Positions 1 through 10,489 are shown, counted from the stretch's first letter. The stretch is DNA of 27,500 bases from Tubiluchus corallicola (GCA_030141605.1 JAQGDQ010000332.1:147501-175000); one strand, 5' to 3'. Numbers and translations: made by a program. Notes: generated by a model not told the origin, from the sequence alone.

Positions 1-50
1 AGGGTTAGGGTTATAGTTAGGACTAGGATTAGGGTCAGGGTTAGGGTATT
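1..50 (+). repeat. Degenerate telomere-like hexamer array (TTAGGG-type), cut by the window edge
   Basis: About eight consecutive 6-bp units can be read (agggtt, agggtt, atagtt, aggact, aggatt, agggtc, agggtt, aggg). Register is perfect and several units have one or two substitutions. TTAGGG is the ancestral metazoan telomere repeat. The decay, and the presence of gene sequence just downstream, point to an interstitial array rather than a functional chromosome end. Its length to the left is unknown. Confidence 0.75.
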
Positions 51-1616
51 TAAATTGTTTGGGGAAATTGAGTGTGAGGCCAAAGTGATATAGACACTGT
101 TTTTCCTTTCCTTTATTGATAGATTCATTATTTTTTCATATGCACTGACTGTGATAATTACTTTAATCATTCTTAGCCTTAACTGAGCTTCCACTTTAAG
201 CATAGAACTACTATTAATAATTAAAGAGTAGACCAGTCAAATCTGTCACGACAAGGTGACTGATAAAACGTCGCCTTGCAGCGTATTAACTAAAATTGCA
301 TCTTGTAGTCATTTGCACATTGGGCCTGCAGTCGTCTCAATAGAACCTCACTTCCATTGTGAATATACAACCTCAGTTCCATTCAACTGCATCGTCGAAA
401 TGTTAGCTTCGCCTACAACAGTACTTAAATACACCGGTCAGCTTATGATTACCGAGCAATATTGATTTGACTACAATACTAATTTTGTCAATATCTTCAA
501 CATTAAAGTTAAATGTCATACGTTTCCGTAAGCACATCATTGCAATGCACTCTGTTGTTAACCATAATAATACCCATTATCATAGTTTGATAAAGTAGCC
601 CATCTTGGTCACACTATAAAACTTAACGATGCAGGCGATACTGACCCTAAGAGAATTAATTTCATTTGTAAGACGAATCAAGTTATACCGAGTTTTTTGT
701 GCGATCCCGTCCAAGTTAAAAAATCCAGTCGTAATGACAAACTAATGCAGCGAGCGTTAATAACTGTCAGCTGTAGAAATTACATAACGCGGCTATATGT
801 AAATTGATGCATAATAAAGTGTTGGCGTAAGACAATTTTGCGGAGTGCCGAATTGCACCTGAGATTTCTACCATCTATTTCAAAAATGCATTTCTGTTGA
901 CGCAGTTACAGTGCTGTTTCGTGATATTTTATATAAAATGCCTTAATTCACTTAACGACATTGTAAGGGCAATTGCTGCAGTGCGGCGTATTCAGTTTCC
1001 TGGATAACGGCCTATAACATTAAATGGATCTACACGCTGTACAATTAAAATTATATATCTGAACACTTTTTGTCGCTTATTTGCAGTATTTAATAGAAAA
1101 AGAACTGCATGTTTGCCACCGGTGTTTCAACGATGTGAAGCTAATCTATCAATCACAACTGATACTGATATTACTCAAATTGGCATCGCAAACACACAGG
1201 TTCACTAGCATTTATGTTTAAGTACGTATCGATCGTTTACTGTATGTGTTATACTTTTGACTTTTCTGGTTTTCCACCTTACTTGTTTTTGTAAAATTCT
1301 GTATGTGTATAGTAATTATAATTTATCAGTTGCTTGTTGTAAATGTTGTATCATTGTATTATAATTGTACAAAAAAACAGTGATCAGTATCACTTCCGAT
1401 CACGTAATTTGCGTAGGCTGCGCAATAAATAATAAAATGAATAAATTCAATAGCACGCCATCATGATACGACATGTAATATTGATACAGGGGTTGAATTC
1501 GGCATTAATCCATTGACAAGAACACGAGTGATAAATTTGTAACCTTACAAGTCGTCTGTATTTTGATCAGTTTGCCTGCAGGTACTGTATTTCATCCTAG
1601 TCGATTATCATTGGCA
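51..1616. other. A+T-rich stretch without a recognisable gene
   Basis: No coding pattern, transposon motif or convincing splice-bounded exon was recognised on either strand. The longest open frame (256-465, 69 codons) resembles nothing I know and has no supporting context. Short A/T-rich segments around 1380-1450 carry no diagnostic signal. Confidence 0.5.
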
Positions 1617-2145
1617 ACAAGTTGCGTTCTGTCTAATGTTGCTATCACAGTAACAAGTTACGTTCTGTCTAATGTTGCTATCACAGTAACAAGATACGTT
1701 CTGTCTAATGTTGCTATCAAAGTAACAAGATACGTTCTGTCTAATGTTGCTATCAAAGTAACAAGGTACGTTCTGTCTAATGTAGCTATCACAGTAACAA
1801 GATACGTTCTGTCTAATGTTGCTATCAAAGTAACAAGGTACGTTCTGTCTAATGTTGCCATCAAAGTAACAAGTTACGTTCTGTCTAATGTTGCTATCAA
1901 AGTAATCTGTCTAATGTTGCTATCAAAGTAACAAGATCGTTCTGTCTAATGTTGCTATCAAAGTAACAAGGTACGTTCTGTCTAATGTAGCTATCACAGT
2001 AACAAGATACGTTCTGTCTAATGTAGCTATCACAGTAACAAGATACGTTCTGTCTAATGTTGCTGTCAAAGTAACAAGGTACGTTCTGTCTAATGTTGCC
2101 ATCAAAGTAACAAGTTACGTTCTGTCAAATGTTGCCATAAACTCT
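1617..2145. repeat. 36-bp minisatellite, about 15 copies
   Basis: Head-to-tail units of 36 bp contain the conserved core ttctgtctaatgttgctatc, followed by a variable (a/c)agtaacaag(a/g/t)(t)acg linker. About 15 units are present. One is shortened (around 1906-1925) and one lacks a base (around 1935). Units fall into variant types that recur in order: a 'ggtacg...tagc' unit, one or two 'gatacg' units, a 'ggtacg...gcca' unit and a 'gttacg' unit. That order appears near 1765-1905 and again near 1970-2140, which suggests a block duplication. Because 36 is a multiple of three, long open frames appear on both strands. I regard them as artefacts. Confidence 0.95.
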
Positions 2146-2439
2146 TAGGTTTCCCTAAATCAATATATTTTCGCAATGAAAGCATCTTCAGGCAACTAGA
2201 CCAAGAGAAACAGATCATTATAAATTAATAGAAAGAGGCTGGAATTTTACAGGAAATTAGTACTACAGAATAAATTAGAAAAATTTTAAAAATTTAAAAT
2301 AAGCTTACCAAAAACTATTTTACAATAAAACATATCTTACAGATAAATTCCAACACAGGTAGTTGCCATCATGTGTTATGGAACAACGGTAAATTTGAAA
2401 GAACGTATACCTGCTCTTACAATGACCAGACTACTAAAC
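2146..2439. other. A+T-rich spacer between two minisatellites
   Basis: The stretch has short A/T runs and no coding signal, repeat unit or recognisable mobile-element motif. Confidence 0.5.
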
Positions 2440-2600
2440 ATGTCCTACGTGTCCAAATTACCTTAGGTCTAAATGTCCTGTTTGTCCAGACGTCCTATAT
2501 GTCCAAATGTTCTATGTGTCCAAATTTCCTTGTGTCCAAATGTCCTATGTGACCAAATGTCATTGTGTCCAAATGTCCTATGTGTCGAAATAAACTGTCA
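2440..2600. repeat. Degenerate minisatellite of about 17 bp
   Basis: The motif tgtccaaatgtcctatg recurs about nine times with substitutions and length changes, including variants such as gtgaccaaatgtcatt and gtccagacgtcctat. The array fades into ccctgtgcccaagacccctg-like sequence to about 2660. An open frame across it is repeat-derived and I do not call it coding. Confidence 0.8.
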
Positions 2601-5294
2601 AAAATGTATCTTTTCGAAATGGCCTGTGTCTAAAACCCCTGTGCCCAAGACCCCTGCAACTGCTTTCGTGATGTGGTGGATTAGCTGAGATCAAACGATA
2701 GCAAACTGCTAAGTCGTTAGTCGTTGTGCGTTGCAAGATAATTTGGGCAATATAAAGTTTGCTGTGTTATGCTATAAATCATTTAATCCATAGCACCCTT
2801 CAAGTGATTTAATATTAAGGCATTTGTTGAATCGACATAGCCAGGAACAAGTCACAAAACGTGACTTGACACTTACTTGCTTTATAAAGACCTAGGAAAT
2901 TGTGATGACCTTCACCTCGGGTAGGAGAATAAGAATGGGGGTGCTGAGTTAATTTACATTACACAATACAAAGAAGCTAGTATGAAGTTACCTGTATCTA
3001 AACTGGGTGTATAGAGTGCATTGGCGTAAGGCAAATGTTAAAATAATGGCGAGCGATGGTCTATTTGCTAACTATACGCTAATGCATTTGAAAGTTAACA
3101 ATAGTTGTAGTAAATTGATTAATCACGACTACACATGAACAGACCCATATTTGTGCTAGCTAGCTGTTAGTTAATCTCATAAATTAACAATCTACAACTC
3201 TCGCATGATATCGAAATTCAGTGTAGCTTTACGGAGTTACCCGTCAGTCAAATATCCCATGCTTGGTTTAGATTATAGCAAATGGCTCCAGAAATCTATA
3301 AAATAAAATAGTGCACAAAATAAATGCACCTTGAATGAACTTTTTCAAATATCAGAAAGACCAAAAAATCTACTAGTCCTTATTCCAAATTGCGGAAATT
3401 GCTGTCTAATTTTTTTCGCTACACCGGAAGCAAATTACGGAATAATTACTTGAATACCGTCTCGCCCCAATCTTAAAATTTTTTGTAACTCTAATAAACG
3501 AAGAATGGTATAATATGCCGTGGCCGCTGTTGTTCTTCAGGCGAATATCAAACAGACCACAGTTTTATACAAATGGCACGTCCATGTTTCTATATTTTAC
3601 CATACCGTATTTTATATTGTACAAAATCTATTGCAAACCTTTTTGGTAAATTAAACTTTGTTTGCCTTGTAAGGGTGTAGTTAACAACAACAATCAATCA
3701 CAGTACAGTAAATAAGCAAATACATTCCCTAGTCTAATAACAGAGAGGGGAGGCATTAGAGGGCGTAGCACGTGCAAATGGTGACGCACTCTCGATTACG
3801 GCAATCCAACGATGACTATATTCTAGCTAGGAATTATGCTAGCTAGCAAACGCTGAACAAAAGTACAAACTTCTTGCCTTGCCAGACGATCCATGAACAC
3901 CATGTGAAACGGCAGCTGCTAACCTGAGGTCACCAACTATGGTTCCCTCCGCCAACAATGAACTGTCCACCATGAACTTTTCACTGGTGACTTCAGGTTT
4001 GGACGAATTCTCGGACAATGATAGTAACGATAACTACCTCATCAAACCAAAGCAACGTACTCGTCTCAGATCCGTCAACGCTGTAAACAATGAATGTTGT
4101 CAGATCCGTCAACACTGTAAACAATGAATGTTGACAGTAGCAATGACGTCTACGGCACTGTAACATCGACAATACTAATTGACATTTCTGACTGTCTTTC
4201 CACAGACATGTGAAAGATCAGGCGATGGTCATTTTACGTGACCCAACCTTTCAATAGCGGCCTGCCGACTGCCAGGTTACGCGCCTCAGGCTATAGCTGT
4301 GAAGTAAGTATCGTGCACACTTCATACCTGTACGGCTTTCACACATTTGAAAGAAGCCGCGAGTATCGCAGGTATTCCAGACCACAACCACAAGACGAGG
4401 GGGTGTTAGTAGGACTCCCACACTACTACACTAATTAGGCTAATAATACAATACTAGTATAACCACTGCAGTGACTACTATAATGCAAATAGATTTCACT
4501 AGCTACTACAGGTATCACTGTGACTGTGAAATAAAAGCAAGTAAACAAAAATATCGCAAATAATAGATGGCTTGTCACAATAAGGTATCGTCACACTCGA
4601 TCAGGTATAGTCAGGTATAAACATGGTCATGGCACCACGCTTGCGGATTTGGATCTGAATTCATTCTGTCTTGTTTTCAACAGCTTTTCACTTAGAAGCC
4701 ATCTCATGAGTACCATTACAAGAAATCTTGTGGCTTTAATTGTCGCCGCCAGCAATATGTCTGAAAGCTCTACATGCTTTTCGTGGTGCGTAAACACCTA
4801 TAAATTACCTTATAAAGCCTTCAAAGTATTGTAAAAGTATTGTAACAAACGACTTCTTTAGTTTTTCAAACTAACTGCCTGCAAATGTGGCTTTTAAGGC
4901 GAAAAATCGCCTGAAACTTGAACATAACTAAAGAATAAAGTTCAGCGGAAATCGGAAAGCTGTCATTTCGGTCATTCCGTTTCTTAAATTCCGTTTTGGA
5001 AGTTAACCTATGATTTGCTGCCTGTTACTGTTTTTACTGAAGAAATGTTGGAATATTTTTTATATAATTCGACACACCACAAGCCAGAATGGCAGAACCT
5101 ACACAATTTGGGCCCGAAACCTGACTCGTTATCAAAGCTATGATTTCTAAGATGAATCAGTGAACCACCAGAGGTAACTCAAGCACAATCAGTATGGCTA
5201 ATCTTTATTTTCTGGAATCTGTATTCTGAGATTTTTACTAGCACACGATAGTAATAAAAATTATTAATTGTTAATGCCCTTTTTTCATTTACAG
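2600..5294. other. Noncoding sequence upstream of the receptor exon, probably intron
   Basis: The region precedes a splice acceptor at 5291-5294, so most of it is probably intron of the receptor gene or its 5' flank. I could not recognise an upstream exon with the start of the ligand-binding domain. Small structures are visible: an 8-bp perfect inverted repeat (2848-2855 with 2861-2868, sequence caagtcac and its complement) and gctagctagc palindromes near 3165 and 3840. Exon-like fragments near 4200-4290 and 4680-4790 have no recognisable protein similarity and were not called. Confidence 0.45.
4066..4133. repeat. 34-bp tandem duplication
   Basis: Two adjacent 34-bp units (4066-4099 and 4100-4133) beginning tcagatccgtcaac differ at a single base (g versus a at unit position 15). 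The near identity implies a recent local duplication, probably by replication slippage. No function is evident. Confidence 0.9.
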
Positions 5295-5435
5295 TGTGAT
5301 GCGGCGCACAGCATGCGAGCATTTGTGAGTCAAGTTACCAATACAAACTTAGTCAACCAAATGCTGTTCATCACGGGATGTTCGAAGCTCGCTGAACCTG
5401 TTACTCTTATTGCTGAGCAGTGGAATCTTCTTTCG
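5295..5435 (+). CDS. Internal exon of a GABA-B-like (class C GPCR) receptor, ligand-binding domain
   Basis: This 47-codon open exon is bounded by a pyrimidine-rich tract ending in tttacag and by a good donor, tcg|gtaag. Both boundaries are in phase 0. The peptide begins CDAAHSMRAFV and contains QMLFITGCSKLAEPVTLIA, then ends EQWNLLS. In class C GPCRs and related receptors with the ANF_receptor/Venus-flytrap fold, a Cys near an alpha-helix is followed by the conserved glycine-cysteine-serine loop, an Ala-x-x-Pro-Val-type helix and Trp-Asn-Leu. The protein would be a plasma-membrane receptor with this domain outside the cell. The next exon (23796) continues the same domain without a gap in the expected spacing. 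Natriuretic-peptide-receptor guanylate cyclases share the fold and cannot be fully excluded. The start codon and transmembrane exons are not in view. Confidence 0.75.
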
Positions 5436-6309
5436 GTAAGGAAGTAAATCGCTTGCCATTTTTTTATTAGTGACTATCGTTAGGAACCTATGGATTAATG
5501 CAGTTTAATTAGTAAAAAGCTACACATTAGTGCAGGATTTCGTGGAGGATTTTGTGAGGCTTTTACTAATGCAAATCACACCACATGACAGACCTGCATC
5601 TGTCGGTGTCAATATAAAATCAATATATGGCTTTTGAGTTTGCATTTGTGAAATGCTCGCTACCTTTTTTTGGTTTGCTACATCATTTCGATTAATGGGC
5701 AGTACTAAACTTGCCGGTTAACTGATACCCTTACGATCCAACCTCAGTCTTGCACCGTTTCAAAGATATGCACCATTTTTGAACTCTAAGTTTGACCTCT
5801 ATCGGAGTCAAGTGTGTTTCAATTGATCCTAAAATTTAATCCTACCGAAGGATTTCACTTATCTTCGCTTATCTTTACGTAACCTTTACCGTAAGTTCGT
5901 CTATAAAATTTCAGGCTTATTCGTAGACATAGATCCTCACACGTACTCAACATGGCGACTCATACATCGTCAGCCAACAGGTTCCACAAGAAGTCACTGG
6001 GACCATGATCATTAGTTCTTTTACATCATGCATCTTTTTCAAACTGAGCAATAAAAGGTTGTAAAAACTTGCCAAATAGCTTCTCTGAAAAAATCTTTGG
6101 AAATATTTTTGGACGGTTTCATAAAGAATTATGTGAGAATCAAGTCAGCTGAACCAGTGTAAATTGGATTAACTGGGAAATGGGAAATGGCTCTTAAATG
6201 TGGATAGCAAAATATATTTTTTAGCTGATATTATTGGATTTCTCTTAAAGAGTTCTACAGTTTTTATTTTTTCAGCAAGTACAAAATCCAGAAATTATAC
6301 CTTTTATCA
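5436..6309. other. Intron sequence, nothing further recognised
   Basis: A+T-rich sequence follows the donor site. I see no coding pattern, tandem array or mobile-element motif in it. Confidence 0.5.
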
Positions 6310-6855
6310 TTAATTAGATTATGACCGTGAATGCCAGAATGTTGATAAACCATTGAGATTTATTTTACAACAATTATTACCCATTGCGAGCAAGGAATTG
6401 AAGAAAGAAAGGAGACGCTTAAAAATTGTGAACCAGTTGGGATTTGAACCCGAGACCTGGGATTAGTACTCCGATGCGCCACCAGTCCAACATGATAGAG
6501 CAGGCCCGTGATTTCCTGCTTGCATCACACAAACCAACAGCACCATCTGTACCCATGCCACAGTAGGGAGATATTTATTTTATCAACTTCTCTCAAATTA
6601 GCGAGATCGTAAGTGTTCCCCTACTATGGCATGGGTACAAAGGCGCTGTCGGATTGTGCGCTACAAGGAGGAAAACTCGGGCCTGCTCTGTCATGCTGGT
6701 GTGGTAGCTCAGCTGGCAGAGCATGGGAGTTCGAATTCCGACTTTTTCACAATTTTTCTTTCTTCAACTCATTACCCACAATGGGTATTAATTGTTGTAA
6801 AATAAACCGTAATGGTTTATCAACATGTTGGCATTCATGGTCATAATCTAATTAA
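6310..6855. mobile_element. Foldback element: imperfect inverted repeat with a tRNA-like promoter in each arm
   Basis: The reverse complement of 6310-6570 aligns along nearly its whole length with about 6616-6855. The outer 17 bases (ttaattagattatgacc at 6310-6326, its complement at 6839-6855) match perfectly, and the arms are separated by about 45 bp. The right arm contains tagctcagctgg (6705-6716), a perfect tRNA A-box, and gttcgaattc (6729-6738), a B-box match. The left arm carries on the minus strand ggttcaaatcc (6440-6450) and an A-box-like tggtggcgcatcgg (6471-6484). Both ends begin with TTAA, so either TTAA is a target duplication or it is part of the terminal repeat. It could be a MITE-like foldback element that captured tRNA-like sequence, or two tRNA-SINEs inserted head to head. 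An open frame at 6613-6846 is not coding. Confidence 0.8.
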
Positions 6856-7357
6856 GGATATCGTTAATTGTCAGCTAATTTGAGAAAAAAGTTTATACCT
6901 GTTTATGCATGGTGTGATGTTAGGTGTTAGGGGCAGAATAGAAGAGATACGCAATGAAAAGAGATGGCATGAAGGTAAAATTAGGGTGTAAGTAAGTAAT
7001 GTAAGTAAAAGAGAAGAAAAAGCTAAAATTATTTTTAAAAAAAATAAAAAACGCGGTGATAATGACGAAAATGCAATGAAATGGCTATAGCATGATCAGT
7101 CATTTATGTATAAATGGGCGGACTGTGAGTGACAACCAACATGGTGAACACAATATGGCAAGAAAAGTTAAAGACCAAATCCACCTAATATGTGTTTAAG
7201 AGACATGTTTTCATCTCCTTCTTACATCTAGGTTGACATGATACTGTTCTGATATTACAAGAAATGGAATTCCAAACGTTGAAACCTACAAAAGAAATAA
7301 AATGTTTAGCAACGTTGGTTGCTGCAATATCTGACATAATATTCATTATACCTAGTA
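6856..7357. other. A+T-rich intron sequence between the foldback element and a LINE remnant
   Basis: The segment has A-rich tracts (around 7020-7060) and no recognisable coding or repeat structure. Part of it may be the decayed 3' untranslated end of the minus-strand LINE that begins at 7358, but no motif proves this. Confidence 0.4.
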
Positions 7358-8852
7358 TTATGGTGTTTGATATTTTTGTTTATAGGATATATGAAAAATA
7401 CGAAACAAATTAAAGTGGGTTTTGTGCATAAATAGATTACCATTTTTAAAGTGTTGTTTGGAAATTGTAGAAAATGTAGAAAAACCGTAAAAAATACGCA
7501 AGAATTTTCGATGCAATGTGCGAAGTGGATTTAAATATAAGGGGTAAGTGGAGACCCAAGGAATACAAGCAAAATTTAAATAGGGTAGAACTAAGGAATT
7601 ATAAAACGTTATGAGATGAACCTGCGAAAGACTGTGCTTGATTTGGGAAATAATACCAACATTTTTTGATATTCTAAGACTAATCATATTAATGTGCGTA
7701 GTCCGATCCAAATTTTCATGGAGGATGATACCAAGAAATGTTGTCTCTTTGATTAATTCAATTGATTCTATTTGGTGTGTGCTATTTGGAGGAATGGGTT
7801 TATTTTTAGATGGACACATGATACATTTTGTTTTACTAGAATTAAGTGCCAATTTATTATTCTTAAACCACATCGAAAGATTATTTAGCATATTATTCAT
7901 ATTGGTAAGCGAAAATTTGCAAAAATCCATAAATATTGCAGTATCGTTAGCGAATTGTGTTATAGTCATATTGTTCTGAAGGTTTCTAATATCATTGATA
8001 TAAACAAGAAACAATAATGGACCAAGAGTTGATCCTTATGGAACGCCAGACTTAACAGTTAACGTATCAGATAGAGCATTGTTGCATTTGATGCTTTGCA
8101 AAGGATTAGTTAAGTACCTCCTAAACCAGCTGGATGCAATCCCTCGAATACCGTAGTGAAACAACTTATTGATTAGAATGGAATGATCGACAGTATCAAA
8201 CACATTTGAAAGGTAACAAAATACTCAGGTGGTGATAGTATTTTTTTCTATGCTGTCAATCAGTTTACTGCAAACATTTATCAAAGCCAGATCAGTTGAG
8301 CAACCTTTACAGAAACCAAATTGATTTGGATTTAATATTTTATATTTATTTAAATAAGCTTCTAGTTGATTATGTGTACATCGTACACATAGTTTTAAAA
8401 AAGTAGGGAGAAGAGAAATCGGTCAATAGTTGTCTATATTAGAAGCTTCACCAGATTTGAATAAAGGAATGACAATTGATTGTTTTAGCTTATCTGGTGA
8501 GCGAGAGGTAAGCGAGAGGTTGATTATATAATATGGCATGAATTATATCAGACATAATTTTAGGTGAAATGTTATATATATCTAAGCTTGTCTTGCAATT
8601 TGATTTTTTGCAAATATTTATTACTTGGTCAGGGGTAACAGGATGAAAATAAAACGAATTAATATATTCTCCCTTCAGGAACTGACTGTAACTAGTATCA
8701 ACCTGCTCGATTTGTTCAGCCATTTTGGGACTAATATTTACAAAATGTTCATTAAATGAATTTGCCACTGTTATGTTATTAGCGATTAATTTGTTATTGA
8801 ATTTAATTCTAACGTGGGAGTGTGATTTATGTCTATCTAATAATTCGTTCAT
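7358..8852 (-). pseudogene. Reverse transcriptase domain of LINE A, inactivated
   Basis: Minus-strand reading gives FNEHFVNISPKMAEQI, SLDIYNISPKIMSDII, an RT finger region with the equivalent of NYRPISLL, NQFGFCKGCSTDLALI, FDTVDHSIL, GVPxGSTLGPLLFL, YINDI, FANDTAIF, NKLALNSSKTK and LVLPYLNFACIPW. The catalytic FADD box is FAND, and the aspartate expected before the FDTVDH block is replaced by tyrosine. In-frame stops lie at complement 8423-8425 (Arg position of the NYRP box), 8225-8227 and 8036-8038 (Gln position of GVPQGS). An intact sub-frame of 218 codons remains at 7358-8014. These losses mean the copy cannot encode an active polymerase. Confidence 0.9.
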
Positions 8853-9118
8853 AACGCACCATGTTTTTTTATGCTGTTTTTATAAGCTTCAAGTTTATTT
8901 CTGTACTAAGCAAATTTAAATTTTAATTAAACTACCTAAGCGATTACGGTACTTCTTATATTCTCTTGAAAACTCATGATTTTTGGAGGTTTTACATACT
9001 TTTTATACATTTTATTTTGTGCTTAATAGAGTTTAATAGTCCCTGAGTAGTCCACGGATTTTTCGTTTTAGATAAATTAATGTCAGTATGTTTTTGTTTA
9101 GCCTGTGAAGAGCGAGCT

Positions 9119-9699
9119 TCATGAAACTGGCCTAAAAAATAAATTTGTTGCGTCATTAACGTCATTGCACGCTAAGATATCATCCCAATTGTTACTTTTC
9201 AAGTCAGTAATTAAATTCAATTTAATGTTGTCATTATAATGATATTTTGTAAAGGCAGATTTGCTTAAAATCGGCGAATTAAGGTTAAACAAAGCAAAGA
9301 TTGGTAAATGATCGGATATGTCAGTGAGTAAGCAGCCACATTTATATTCTGAATCAATAATATTAGAAAATATATTATCAATGAGAGTTGCAGCTGTATC
9401 AGTTATTCTGGTAAGTCGGGTGATAAGCGGAAACAGGTAATTAGCTAACACATTATCTAAGAAAATTTTTGTATCAGGATGGTTGGAAAATTTTAAAAGA
9501 TTTAAGTTATAGTCACCTAGTAAAAACAAGTGTTTAGATTATTAGTATTTAACAGATGCATGAATTTATTAAGGAAAGAACTAGGACTATTACCAGGTGG
9601 GCGGTAGGTAACACCAATTACAATGTTTTTACTTTTTTTTACTGTGAATTTCAACGAATAAAGTTTCAATTTCATCCTCACAGAGTGATAAGTCATTAA
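9119..9699 (-). pseudogene. Endonuclease domain of LINE A, middle and C-terminal part
   Basis: Minus-strand reading from the insertion boundary shows a segment with NIVIGVTYRPPGNSPSSF. A one-base frameshift near 9530-9545 follows, and then FLLGDYNLNLL, TRITDTAATLIDNIF and LTDISDHLPIFALF. These correspond to the catalytic Asp-x-Asn loop and the Ser-Asp-His motif of AP-type LINE endonucleases. The piece continues 5' into 10485-10655 beyond the inserted LINE B fragment. The downstream linker to the reverse transcriptase (8853-9118) is readable only in pieces with several breaks. Confidence 0.85.
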
Positions 9700-10489
9700 T
9701 AACTGTAAAACCGTTCTGTTAGCTGTGAAAAATCGTTTTTCATATCGACCATTAACATGTGGAACAACTTACCACAAAACATTCGTGAAATTACATCCAT
9801 TTCACAATTCAAACAAGAGCTCAAATCTTATTTAAGTTTTTCGTTGCGTAAAAAACATTTTTCATTTGGTAAACCTCCAATATCAGTGCATCATACGCGC
9901 ATGAGAATCGGATTTTCTCAGCTAAACTATGACCTTTTCTCTAAAGGCTGTAAAGATAATAACGGTCATCCAATATTGCCGAATTGTAACTGTGGATTTC
10001 GATTTGAGTCTGTTGAATACTTTTTGTTGCACTGCTCATTGCATCAACTAGCTAGGATTGTTATGTTTGATAAATTAAATAAATACTTCTGCCCGAAAAC
10101 CTTAATATAGCTACCTTGGGAAATAATGATCTGTTGAAGTTGTTATTATTCGGAAAAGATGAATTTAACTATGTTGCTAACTGTAAAATATTCCAATGTA
10201 TACATGACTTTATATTACGTACTAAACGTTTCCAGTAGTTTCTATCTGATATATCAGTCTTAAATAATCGTACATTAATACTTTCTAACAGTCATTTTCT
10301 ACTAATGTCTAATGTATTCCTGCAGTAAAACTTGTCAGCTTGTGTAGTTATAGTCTATTCTTACTGTAAATGTTCTTGTAAATAGTGTATAAAGTCTGTC
10401 GTGGTGAGGATCCTAAATCATGTTGTTCAAACTGTCTGATCCAATCCTAAATAAATTATGTTTAAACTAACTAAACTAACTGTAAAACC
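9700..10489 (+). mobile_element. 3' fragment of a second LINE (LINE B) inserted in LINE A, with 13-bp target duplication
   Basis: The sequence taactgtaaaacc occurs at 9700-9712 and again at 10477-10489, bracketing a plus-strand insert. Removing the insert and one copy of the repeat brings the two halves of the LINE A endonuclease together. The insert encodes only the extreme C-terminus of a LINE protein and ends in A/T-rich sequence with a taaactaac-type tail (about 10463-10480). This is the expected result of 5'-truncated target-primed reverse transcription. The duplication partly overlaps the tail repeat, so its exact length is uncertain by a few bases. Confidence 0.88.
9715..10238 (+). pseudogene. 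C-terminal domain of LINE B protein, frameshifted
   Basis: The open frame runs from the insertion boundary through MWNNLPQNIREITSISQFK, HTRMRIGFSQLNYDL, CNCGFRFESVEYFLLHC and a stop at about 10110. The expected end of the protein (LLKLLLFGKDEFN, then FILRTKRFQ and a stop at 10236-10238) continues in another frame, so there is one frameshift near 10100-10115. The WNxLP motif and the Cys-x-Cys...His-Cys cluster are characteristic of the region after the reverse transcriptase in CR1/Jockey-type LINEs. No endonuclease or polymerase part is present. Confidence 0.85.

Noticed and set aside
256-465. 69-codon frame with cysteines
   Set aside because: It has no similarity to any family I know, no splice or promoter context, and a length expected by chance.
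1563-1931. 122-codon plus-strand frame of RYVLSNVAITVT-type repeats, with mirror frames on the minus strand at 1658-1864 and 1923-2105
   Set aside because: It is entirely the 36-bp minisatellite read in frame. Both strands are open for the same reason, and no splice sites or flanking coding sequence support it.
1617-2145. Possible CRISPR array, because units are 36 bp
   Set aside because: The units are directly adjacent with no unique spacers, and the context is animal genomic DNA.
4195-4300. Possible exon between ctttccacag (about 4204) and tgtgaa|gtaagt (about 4302)
   Set aside because: The splice-like sites are attractive, but the frames contain stops or give no recognisable receptor sequence.
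4649-4834. 61-codon frame with a hydrophobic stretch, considered as a signal-peptide exon of the receptor
   Set aside because: It has no conserved context and no clean donor in frame, and it cannot be distinguished from chance.
6425-6500. Genuine tRNA gene on the minus strand, because of ggttcaaatcc and the A-box-like sequence
   Set aside because: No acceptor stem pairs correctly and the segment lies inside the inverted-repeat element, so it is tRNA-derived rather than a functional tRNA gene.
7638-7979. 113-codon plus-strand frame
   Set aside because: It is antisense to the clearly recognisable reverse-transcriptase remnant of LINE A.
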